A stretch of DNA of 64,000 nt from Verrucomicrobiaceae bacterium (lineage in GTDB: Bacteria > Verrucomicrobiota > Verrucomicrobiia > Verrucomicrobiales > Verrucomicrobiaceae). How positions within the stretch are numbered: position 1 is the stretch's first letter; the number at the start of each line of letters is the position of its first letter. Positions 54,271 to 64,000 of the stretch are shown here, one piece after another. The DNA lies in NCBI GenBank assembly GCA_027484445.1, contig JAIXSY010000025.1, forward strand, positions 124,001 to 188,000. The letters are read 5' to 3'. The position numbers and the translations under genes were made by a program. Under the pieces are notes generated by a model that was not told the DNA's origin, did not search any database, and saw only the letters and a program-made list of their open reading frames with translations.

Positions 54271-54837
54271 GTGAAATTCCTTTTCCATCTCCTGCTGCTG
54301 GTGGGACTCAGTGCACTGACCGGTGCTGCCTGGGTCGCCCATCGTGCGCTGCCACTGCCGGATCTGCCCCCCGCGAAGCAGGACGCTCGCCCCAGGGATT
54401 TGGTCGATGACCTGAAGCAGTCCTCCATCAAAGGAGCAGGCGTGCTCGAAATCACCGAAGCGGACCTGAATCGCCACCTCGCTCGGGTTTTATCTGCCCA
54501 GGTTCAGCCTCCTCTGCAGGGTCATGCTCAACTGGAAGCCGTGCGTGTTCAGCTGACTCCAGGAAAAGCGCGCCTCATCCTCGCCTGGAGGGTGCTAGGC
54601 TGGCGTAGCACCGCTGCCGTCGATCTCACCATCCGCCGACTGGATCGTGTCTTTCGCGTGGAAATCGTCAGCGGTGCTTACGGTCATCTGGAAGTGCCGC
54701 GTGGACTGCTGCGACCACTCACTCGGGTGCTAAAGGAGCTGGCCGATACCCTCCAGCCTGAGATTCAGGCGCTGTTTCAAATGAACCAGATCACCCTGGG
54801 CCAAGACCGGGTGCAGCTCGACCCACGATTCCCCTGA
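54271..54837 (+). CDS. Hypothetical membrane-anchored protein
   Basis: A 188-residue protein from GTG 54271, which gives an N-terminal hydrophobic segment (KFLFHLLLLVGLSALTGAAW) as a signal anchor. The rest is a soluble domain with regular alternating strands (VRVQLTPGKARLILAWRVLG, STAAVDLTIRRLDRVFRVEI). The pattern suggests a lipid-binding-like beta domain, but I do not recognise a family. It lies between moeA and the Pro/Ala-rich gene on the same strand. Confidence 0.6.
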   Translation: MKFLFHLLLLVGLSALTGAAWVAHRALPLPDLPPAKQDARPRDLVDDLKQSSIKGAGVLEITEADLNRHLARVLSAQVQPPLQGHAQLEAVRVQLTPGKARLILAWRVLGWRSTAAVDLTIRRLDRVFRVEIVSGAYGHLEVPRGLLRPLTRVLKELADTLQPEIQALFQMNQITLGQDRVQLDPRFP

Positions 54838-54869
54838 CCGCCCCTGCGGCCTGCCTTTTCCCCTCCCGT

Positions 54870-57800
54870 ATGTTCCGTCTCCCGCTCGTCCCCCTCCTGG
54901 CCACTGGCATCCTGGCCCAGGCTGCTGCACAAACGCCCCCTGCCCCGCCCACCCCAGCCCCTGCGCCCACCCTTAACTCGGGGGCCAAGGTCGATGCCGC
55001 TGCGGCAGCCATTCAGCCCCCGGCTCCCGGCACCCTAATGCCCACACCTGCTCCAGCCGTGCCGCCTCCGGCACCCGGCCAGGTTCAGGCCCCCGCAGGC
55101 ACTGCACCGACCGCCGCTCCGCCAGCAGGGACCTCACGCATCCCCGATGTGCCAGCTCCCGCGCTCACTCCTGTGCCAGCCACTCCACTGAGCAGCGGGC
55201 CCAAAAGCGTGCCCTCCACCAGTGGTAGCGGCCAGTTCATCGTTCACGGCCAGGATGCCCGATTGAAGACTGCCTTTTCCGCTCGTTGTGATGAGATCAA
55301 AGACGAGCTCGGGCGTCTGTTGCGCGACTCCCAGCCCTGGGCGCTACCCATCGTCGTGCTGCTGAATGCCGGAGAAAACGCACGCACCGCCCCGCAGGCC
55401 GTGTCCACCAGCGTCGCGCAGATCACCCACGGCGGCTTTCACCTCCAGATCACGGTGAACCTGCGCCCCGACCTGCGCCCCTCCGAATTCCGAGGCGAAG
55501 TCGTCCGCGCACTCATGACCGAGCGCGTGCTGCGCAGCCAACCCGAAGTCACCAGCAAGCGCACCACCCTGCTGCCTGACTGGGTGCTGACTGGGGTCAT
55601 GGAGGCCCTGGACTATCGCCGCCAGGCCCGCCCCAGCACGCTCTTTGCGGCAATTTTCAAATCCGGCAAAATCTTCGGCATAGAGGAAATCATCGAGGCC
55701 TCCCCGACTCAAATGGATGCCCTGTCGAAGACCATCTACCGCACCTCCTGCTGTGCCCTGGTCCTAGCCTTGCTCGATCAGCCTGAGGGCAGTGCACGCC
55801 TGAATCGCTTCCTTTCTAGCCTAGCCACCGATGCGCGTCCCGAGCGTGAGCTTCTGAACCGCGCCTTCCCCAGCTTTGCCTCTAGCGCCGCCAGCCTCAA
55901 CAAATGGTGGGCGCTGCAACTCGCCGGCCTCGCCCAGCCCAAGTATTCGGAACCACTCACCGCTGCCGATACCTTGAAGAGCCTGGAAGATGCCCTGACT
56001 CTCCGCTATCAGGCGAAAGCGAGTGAGATTCCCAAGCCGCGCCCCATCGTCCAACCTGTCGTGGCTTCCACCGGAGGCAGCACGGCAGTGGACATGCCCG
56101 AGAGCACGAAACCGAAACCCGGCCCTGGGCAAACCGTGCTCCAGGTCGGCGAGACCACACTCATCACCGAGGCTCCGTCCGAGGAAAAAGAAAAGGCCGA
56201 GCCTGGCTTCCTGCGCTCTTTTGTCGCTCGACTCAATCCTTTCTCCAAGAAGCGGGAGAGCAACGCCGACATCATCGAATCCGCCATCGAAGAGGCAGCG
56301 CGGGAAGAAGCCCTGTCAGGTCAGGACGAAACTCTCACCCCGGTGCCCGCCACGCCGCTGCCCGAGATCGCCGTGGCCAGCACACCTGGCCCTCGCACCG
56401 AAGACACGAACACGCGCAAGCCACTTTTCAATCGCTGGTTTGGCTCATCCGAGACCTCGTCCGAGAAAACCGATGCCCAGGCTGCAACGACCGAAACACC
56501 TGCGGAAACGACCGAAGCCCCTGGCCCCCCATCGACTCCAGCCACTCCCGCTAGACCTTCCACAGAAGCACCCGATGCAGCCGCACCCAGCGAGGAGGCC
56601 CCTGAGGCCACGGGCGAAAAACCCTCGCGCTGGAATCCGCTGAACTGGTTCCGCCGAGGCAAACCCCAGCCCAAAGCCCCCGAATCCGCGCAGAGCCTGC
56701 CTGCCGCAGACCTAGGTGCCAGCGACCTTGCCTTTTGGCAGGAAAGCCTTCGTCAGGGCCAAGTGAAGGCACTCATCCTGCAACAAGCGGCTGAGCCTGC
56801 CGCCGCAGCACCGCCCTCAGGAGAGCCCCCACCAGCCGTGGCTGAACCCGAAGCCGCTCCTCCCCCGAAAAAGCGTGGCTTCCTGGGCGGACTCTTCGGT
56901 GGCAAAAAAGGCAAAAAGGCCGAAGAACCCGCCCCCGCTCCAGCAGAAGCCACAACGCCCACCCCGGCCATGAATGAAGCTGCCGAAAAAAGCGAAGGCT
57001 CGGGAACCAGCGAAGCCAAAAAACCGACCGACAAACCTGCGGCAAGCTCCCAAACAACGAAGCCAACCAGCGAAAAACCCAGCAGCGAAACAGCCAGCCA
57101 AAGCTCAACCGCCGCCAAGGACAAAAAAGACACGGCTGCTCCTGCGCAAGACAGCAAACCAGCGACTCCAACCGCCCCTGGCGATGCAGCACCCAGCAGT
57201 CCCACCATGGCGACCAGTGCCCCCACGCCTGCGACTGAGGCACCTGTGCCCGTGGCTGAACCCGTGCCTGAGTCCCGCACCACCAAGCGTGGTCCCGTGC
57301 GCCTGAAGGACCTCTTTGGCCGTGGCAAAAAGCCCCCAACAGAAGAACCGGCCCCCGCTCCGAGTGATCCAGCCGCCGTTCCAGCCACAGGCATGGAAGC
57401 CGCCCCTGCCGCGACCGAGACCGCTGAGGCCAAACCTGCGACTTCAGGCAAAACCGAGGCTCCTACAGAGGCCCCCAAGGCCAAGCCTAGCGAAGAACCC
57501 AAGAAAACCGCTGCCTCCGAAAGCGCACCAAAGGCCAAAGCGACCCCGAAGCAGGACGCTGCCAAGGAAACGGCGAAAAAGACCGAAGACACACCCAAGG
57601 CAGCCACCCGCGCCCCTGAACCGCCCAAACCTGCTCCAAAAGCCGCTGAGCCTGCTGCTGCGATGACCGCCACCGAGAAGCCCGCAGAAAAACCTGTGGA
57701 GAAGCCAGCGGAAAAACCCGCCCCGAAGCCTGAGCCGCCGAAGGTCGTGGAAAAGAAAAAAGCTGAACCCAAGCCCGAAGAGCCCCTGGTGGCAGCAGCT

Positions 57801-58205
57801 GTGCCGATCGAAGACTACAGCGCCATCATGAAGCGGCCTGACCGCAAGCAGATCTTGGATCGCAATCTAGCCGCCCTGCGTGTGCTGCAAGAGCGCTGCG
57901 CCGTCCTCTTCCGCCCCATCGTCGGCGACTACATCCTGCTGCTCACTGATCTGCGGGAAGACAAAGCTAAGAACGTCGATGACCGGCTAAAAAAACTCCG
58001 CCAGCGAAGCCTCGCGGCCGTTGAGCGCAGCAAAGCCATCCGCGACCTGCTGGATGTGCATGAGGCCAATTACTCTGCCGCCATGTCGGGAGTGTTCGAT
58101 GACTACCTGAGCCTACCTGACCGCATTCAAGAAGAGCTGCCACCGCGCCAGGACCCGATCTCGAAGTATCTTGACGCCCTGGATCGCGAGTTTTCGAAAC
58201 CCTGA
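54870..58205 (+). CDS. Large Pro/Ala/Glu/Lys-rich secreted protein with recurring Trp/Phe-basic motifs
   Basis: A 1111-residue protein with a signal peptide (MFRLPLVPLLATGILAQAAAQ). A Pro/Ala tract spans about 22-125, followed by a folded domain (about 126-360: ENARTAPQAVSTSVAQITHGG, LPDWVLTGVMEALDYRRQ). A disordered section of about 600 residues, rich in Ala, Pro, Glu and Lys, follows. In it, short motifs with an aromatic core and basic end recur: FLRSFVARLNPFSKKRE, PLFNRWFGSS, RWNPLNWFRRGK, FLGGLFGGKKGKK, RLKDLFGRGKK. A helical C-terminal domain (about 985-1111) closes it. No known family; an envelope scaffold is a guess. Confidence 0.72.
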   Translation: MFRLPLVPLLATGILAQAAAQTPPAPPTPAPAPTLNSGAKVDAAAAAIQPPAPGTLMPTPAPAVPPPAPGQVQAPAGTAPTAAPPAGTSRIPDVPAPALTPVPATPLSSGPKSVPSTSGSGQFIVHGQDARLKTAFSARCDEIKDELGRLLRDSQPWALPIVVLLNAGENARTAPQAVSTSVAQITHGGFHLQITVNLRPDLRPSEFRGEVVRALMTERVLRSQPEVTSKRTTLLPDWVLTGVMEALDYRRQARPSTLFAAIFKSGKIFGIEEIIEASPTQMDALSKTIYRTSCCALVLALLDQPEGSARLNRFLSSLATDARPERELLNRAFPSFASSAASLNKWWALQLAGLAQPKYSEPLTAADTLKSLEDALTLRYQAKASEIPKPRPIVQPVVASTGGSTAVDMPESTKPKPGPGQTVLQVGETTLITEAPSEEKEKAEPGFLRSFVARLNPFSKKRESNADIIESAIEEAAREEALSGQDETLTPVPATPLPEIAVASTPGPRTEDTNTRKPLFNRWFGSSETSSEKTDAQAATTETPAETTEAPGPPSTPATPARPSTEAPDAAAPSEEAPEATGEKPSRWNPLNWFRRGKPQPKAPESAQSLPAADLGASDLAFWQESLRQGQVKALILQQAAEPAAAAPPSGEPPPAVAEPEAAPPPKKRGFLGGLFGGKKGKKAEEPAPAPAEATTPTPAMNEAAEKSEGSGTSEAKKPTDKPAASSQTTKPTSEKPSSETASQSSTAAKDKKDTAAPAQDSKPATPTAPGDAAPSSPTMATSAPTPATEAPVPVAEPVPESRTTKRGPVRLKDLFGRGKKPPTEEPAPAPSDPAAVPATGMEAAPAATETAEAKPATSGKTEAPTEAPKAKPSEEPKKTAASESAPKAKATPKQDAAKETAKKTEDTPKAATRAPEPPKPAPKAAEPAAAMTATEKPAEKPVEKPAEKPAPKPEPPKVVEKKKAEPKPEEPLVAAAVPIEDYSAIMKRPDRKQILDRNLAALRVLQERCAVLFRPIVGDYILLLTDLREDKAKNVDDRLKKLRQRSLAAVERSKAIRDLLDVHEANYSAAMSGVFDDYLSLPDRIQEELPPRQDPISKYLDALDREFSKP

Positions 58206-58229
58206 CCTCCTCCTCTCGCCCCGACTGCC

Positions 58230-59987
58230 ATGCTCCACGCGACCGCGCTTTCCACCTCTGAGCAGAGCACATCCGCAGCAGCGACATCGACACGCCTGGA
58301 GGACATCAGCTTCTCCGTGCCGGCAGGCCACTTGCTGGCCGTAGTCGGGGCTGCTGACAGCGGGCGCAGTCAGCTTTTGCAGGTGCTCGCCGGGCTGCGC
58401 CGTCCCAGCACGGGCAGACTTCAGGTCTGGGAAAGCGAGCTCGGCACCGCCCCTCTTCCGGCAGGCCACCTAGGTTATGTCGTCCCCTCAGAGGACTCCC
58501 TGCATGGCCTCCTGACCGTTCGCGAGACACTGATGAGCGCTCATTTCCTGCGCATCGCGGTCAGCACGCCCGAGCTGCGGGTGGATCGTGTCTCCCACCT
58601 GCTGGTCGGGCTAGGCCTGGAGACCGTGGCCTCTCAGCGTGTCGCCCTGCTGTCTCCTGCCCAGCGGCGGCGGTTGATGCTGGGTCTGGCCCTCGTTACC
58701 GACACAGCTCTGGTGCTTTGTGATGAAATGACCGCCGGCCTGGATGTGCGCTCCCAACAGGAGATCGTGGCCCTGCTGAAGTTCGTGGCCGAAGACCTGC
58801 CCGGTCGCATCGTCATGCATGCCACCGAGACCTTGGGGAATCTGGCCAGCTACGACTCCGTGCTCGTCCTGCACGAGGGCCGCGTCTGCTTCCACGGCCC
58901 GCCGCGGGCGCTCGCCCATTATTTCAGCATCAGCACGGTGGATGAATTGTATCCACGACTGGCCAAGCGCCCCGCTGAACGCTGGGGAGAATCCTGGTCC
59001 CGCCACCGAGATTCCTATTACCAGGCCTTTCAGCTAAGCAGCCTCCACCCTGGGCCGACGGCGGAAACGGAAAGCGAAAGCCCCCTGCCAGCGGATCCCC
59101 CCCCAGCCCACCCCCCAGCCCACACCCCTGCCAGTCACCCGCCAGCCCCAGCCGCTGAGCTGCCTAGCCTTGCCGCGCAGACCCTGCACCTGCTGCGCCG
59201 ACGCTGGACACTCTGGCTTAGACATCAGGCCGAATGGCTGGAGCATCTGGCCCTGTTCATCCTTTGCCCGGTCATCACGCTGCTGCTCGTGGCACCAAAC
59301 ACAGGCTACCTTTCCGAACTGCGCGCAGGCAATACCTCCGCAGATGCCCTCTGGCCCGCAGCCTACACCTGCACCATGGTGCTGCTGATTCAGGGGCTCA
59401 TGATCACCCTCATCAGCCTGCGCTCAGGCTTCCGCGAGATCGCGGCTGAACGTGTTCTTTTTGAGCGCGAATGCATCGGCGGCCTTCGCGTTAGCGCCTT
59501 CTTGGCAGCAAAGCTCGGCTTCCTCATTCCCCTCATGGCAGCGCACGGAGCCGCCCTCATCCTGCTGGCAGAGCTCACCGGCGCTTCTCTGCCCGGCCCG
59601 GCCCTGCTTCGCCTGGTGCTGCTCATGCTCACAGGCATCGCCTTCGGCTGCCTCTGCTTCGGCCTTTCCGCCGCCAGCCCGTCTCCAGCGGCGGCAGAAA
59701 ACCGTGCCTGGAAGCTGTGGGCCGCCAATCTCCTGCTCAGCGGTGCTCTGCTCGGCTTCCCCCGTCCACTCGGCATGGTCGTCCAGCCCTTCCTTAGCCT
59801 CTACCAGGGCTGGTCCGGTAGCATCGACACCCTGGCAGGTCTGCCCGTGTTTGCGCCGCTCACGCAGTTCGTGCGCACTTGGTTTGCTACCCCCAGCAGC
59901 GCCATGGTCGCCCTGCTGCTTCAGGCCGTAGCAGGCATTGCCATGGCCGCATGGGGGCTGAAGCGCCGCCGCTTGCCCCCCGGCTGA
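58230..59987 (+). CDS. ABCG-like transporter (ATPase fused to membrane domain) with a degenerate Walker A
   Basis: A 585-residue half-transporter: ATPase domain (about 20-250), Pro-rich linker (about 280-315) and a C-terminal membrane domain with about six hydrophobic segments. The Walker A loop reads GAADSGRS, with Arg in place of the essential Lys; the signature is LSPAQRR and Walker B LVLCDEMTAGLD, while the usual His of the switch region falls in MHATETLG. The order ATPase-membrane and the closing pattern match ABCG/ABC-2 families. With an altered Walker A, ATP turnover may be slow or absent. It starts 25 bases after the Pro/Ala-rich gene, so they may act together. Confidence 0.85.
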   Translation: MLHATALSTSEQSTSAAATSTRLEDISFSVPAGHLLAVVGAADSGRSQLLQVLAGLRRPSTGRLQVWESELGTAPLPAGHLGYVVPSEDSLHGLLTVRETLMSAHFLRIAVSTPELRVDRVSHLLVGLGLETVASQRVALLSPAQRRRLMLGLALVTDTALVLCDEMTAGLDVRSQQEIVALLKFVAEDLPGRIVMHATETLGNLASYDSVLVLHEGRVCFHGPPRALAHYFSISTVDELYPRLAKRPAERWGESWSRHRDSYYQAFQLSSLHPGPTAETESESPLPADPPPAHPPAHTPASHPPAPAAELPSLAAQTLHLLRRRWTLWLRHQAEWLEHLALFILCPVITLLLVAPNTGYLSELRAGNTSADALWPAAYTCTMVLLIQGLMITLISLRSGFREIAAERVLFERECIGGLRVSAFLAAKLGFLIPLMAAHGAALILLAELTGASLPGPALLRLVLLMLTGIAFGCLCFGLSAASPSPAAAENRAWKLWAANLLLSGALLGFPRPLGMVVQPFLSLYQGWSGSIDTLAGLPVFAPLTQFVRTWFATPSSAMVALLLQAVAGIAMAAWGLKRRRLPPG

Positions 59988-60013
59988 TGCTTACCCCACC
60001 GCCGCCGCATCCA

Positions 60014-60475
60014 TCAGGGCGCGGGTTTTTCTGCCAAATCAGACGACTCAGCGTCCTGCTCTACCGCAGCAGACAGGGGCAAAAGTGCCGCGCGTAGTTC
60101 CGTCCACGCCACATCCGTCGCTTCCTCCTCGCGCCCCGGAGCCTCAGGGAACTTGGGCCTGTCACTCACGTCCGAAACAGTTGCGGGCATCGGGGTGGCG
60201 GCAAAGTCAGCCAAAGGCGGCACCTTCTCCATTTCAGCCATCCAGGAAGGCATAGCTTCATCACCCACAGCGATCCCAGCTTGTGTTCCTCCGCCTGCCG
60301 ATTCCACCATTCGTGGCTGGCGCTCGGCCTGACGCCACAGGTGCCAAACCAGCCCTGCGGTCAGCAGCAGTCCCGTCCGGCTCATTCGTGTCGCCGCGAT
60401 CACACCAGCTGCTGAGGCCAGGGCGATCACCGCCTGCCCACGCAACTGCGCTTTTTTCGACGAGTCATCTTTCAT
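60014..60475 (-). CDS. Hypothetical membrane-anchored protein
   Basis: A 153-residue protein from ATG 60475 with a hydrophobic N-terminal segment (ALASAAGVIAATRM then GLLLTAGLVWHLW) and an acidic, Pro-rich soluble tail (PKFPEAPGREEEATDVAW). No family was recognised. It is convergent with the ABCG-like gene and diverges from gyrB. Confidence 0.55.
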   Translation of the reverse strand: MKDDSSKKAQLRGQAVIALASAAGVIAATRMSRTGLLLTAGLVWHLWRQAERQPRMVESAGGGTQAGIAVGDEAMPSWMAEMEKVPPLADFAATPMPATVSDVSDRPKFPEAPGREEEATDVAWTELRAALLPLSAAVEQDAESSDLAEKPAP

Positions 60476-60596
60476 GGTCTGCATGTTTTCCCTGCTTCCC
60501 TTCCACGCGCAACCGCCATTCTCCGCCGCCTGCCGCTCCCCAAAAAACACGGCCTTGGACGGAAAAAAACCTTGGCTCAAATCCCTGCCTCGCTAG

Positions 60597-63209
<2,613 letters not shown>

Positions 63210-63826
63210 GATCACTCCCCACGTCATGGAATCCCTGGAGTCCTTGCTCAGCTGCTAACAGCTCGGCAAGACGGACATCCAGGGTTACTCCATGAATCTC
63301 CGAGACCTTTCTCTTCTACCCCGGTGGCACCCTGGCCTGGAGCCTCGTCACCCAGGAAAACAGCCCACCCAGCATCGTCCACCGCCTCGTCGAAGTCACC
63401 CCGGAAGGCTTCTAGCACCGCGACCAGGCTGACATAGCCGGTCCAAACCCTTCGGACGACGCGGCCTCAGCCCTGACAAGGTGGACATTCCTTGCTCCGA
63501 AGCAGCGCTACAGAATCTCAGCCCAGAGCATCGCCTGAGAGACTGGGGAAAGAGAGTTCCCCCCAAAGCCGAGCTTTGTAGAGGCGATCCAGAAGCAGTG
63601 CTGGTTTTGTTTTTTTCGGCATCCTTGGGTAGGAATATGACCACGACAGGCCATGACGGTGTAACGCACGTTGGGCGATCTTCCTGAACCTATCGCTTTG
63701 ATGCCCATGACCTCCAGTGACCCGCTGCGGCACACGCGCGGCTTTGATCTTTCTCTTTCTCACAAATCGAGAGCAGCCCATGCGCTGTGCAGGCATTCCT
63801 GGAATTTCCAGCTTCGCTTGCCTCTT
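63210..63826. other. Gene-poor region with coding remnants and hairpins
   Basis: About 600 bases without a supported gene. The notable items are a decayed open frame (63296-63415), two adjacent short hairpins (GGGGAA with TTCCCC at 63545-63562, and AAAGC-CGA-GCTTT at 63565-63577), and a T-rich run at 63604-63617, which could serve as a terminator. Other open frames here have no family character. Confidence 0.5.
63296..63415 (+). pseudogene. Possible coding remnant
   Basis: A 39-codon open frame between stops, without a start, reads in protein-like order (ETFLFYPGGTLAWSLVTQEN then SIVHRLVEVTPEGF). Length and context suggest the remains of a disrupted gene. The family is not recognised. Confidence 0.25.
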
Positions 63827-64000
63827 ATGAAACATTGTTTGATTCTGATCGCTGCATGGGCCTGTCCTTTGCTCGGGGCTGCTCAGGCTGCAGCAGCACC
63901 TCAGCCTGAGATCATCCTGGACCAAGCCTCGGTCGAGATCTTTCCCGAAAGCTGGCGTGGTGGCGAGGTCAACGCGAATGCCAAACCGCTAGCACCAAGT
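63827..64000 (+). CDS. Start of a secreted protein, cut by the window end
   Basis: Only 58 codons are visible. The protein begins with a clear signal peptide (MKHCLILIAAWACPLLGAAQA) and continues PEIILDQASVEIFPESWRGG. The frame stays open to the last base, so the gene extends beyond the window. The visible part is too short for a family call. Confidence 0.65.
   Translation, partial: MKHCLILIAAWACPLLGAAQAAAAPQPEIILDQASVEIFPESWRGGEVNANAKPLAPS

Noticed and set aside
56753..57772. A 339-codon minus-strand frame in the Pro/Ala-rich gene region
   Set aside because: It is a mirror of the low-complexity coding strand, made of Gly, Ala, Ser and Phe runs, with no start signal or family.

Overview
The window looks like chromosomal DNA of a Verrucomicrobiota bacterium, probably near Prosthecobacter or Verrucomicrobium. 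This is inferred from gene content: a PVC-type beta-propeller/HEAT/cytochrome c protein, a Tat-exported Gfo/Idh/MocA oxidoreductase, a planctomycete-style ECF sigma factor next to a Ser/Thr kinase with a helical-repeat tail, a DUF4159 protein, a secreted PHP protein and a fragment of a collagen-like protein. DNA is GC-rich and densely coding. No rRNA or tRNA gene was recognised.

Layout. 1-10.2 kb: housekeeping and envelope genes (polysaccharide deacetylase end, CorA, acylphosphatase, gamma-glutamyltransferase, glutathione peroxidase, PVC dehydrogenase, ABC-F ATPase, M50-like membrane protein). 10.35-19.8 kb: a complete type II-C-like CRISPR-Cas locus. It has 44 repeats and 43 spacers, a tracrRNA just beyond the array, then cas2, cas1, a MntA/HepT toxin-antitoxin pair and a large cas9 on the minus strand, and a divergent helix-turn-helix gene. 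19.9-20.4 kb: hairpin repeats and a truncated collagen-like gene. 20.5-32 kb: fatty-acid-hydroxylase-family protein, zinc-ribbon membrane protein, cysteine-less FmdB-like protein, squalene-hopene-cyclase-like protein, PHP protein, a lipoprotein/oxidoreductase/DoxX group, and the sigma-kinase pair. 32-40 kb: a tripartite RND efflux operon and a chromate operon (chrB-chrA) with a paired palindromic operator. 41.8-49.5 kb: a five-gene minus-strand lipid operon (patatin, acyl-CoA ligase, thiolase, FadJ-like, acyl-CoA dehydrogenase). 49.6-64 kb: photolyase, PQQ-propeller protein, lipoprotein, MoeA, a 1111-residue Pro/Ala-rich protein, an ABCG-like transporter with a degenerate ATPase, gyrB, a gene-poor stretch and the start of a secreted protein.

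How the parts work together. Repeat orientation, the anti-repeat and the terminator all place crRNA and tracrRNA on the plus strand, converging on the minus-strand cas genes. The degenerate repeat lies at the far left, so new spacers should enter at the right end, next to the tracrRNA gene. The MntA/HepT pair sits between cas9 and cas1 in the same direction and may stabilise the locus. The Cas9 HNH domain is zinc-ribbon-like and has Ala where the family normally has Asp or Glu before the catalytic His.

The other notable signal is three families of small palindromic elements. Two families have members lying in frame inside protein genes. In one of these, two copies keep the hairpin tips while the stems differ but stay paired, which suggests selection on structure.
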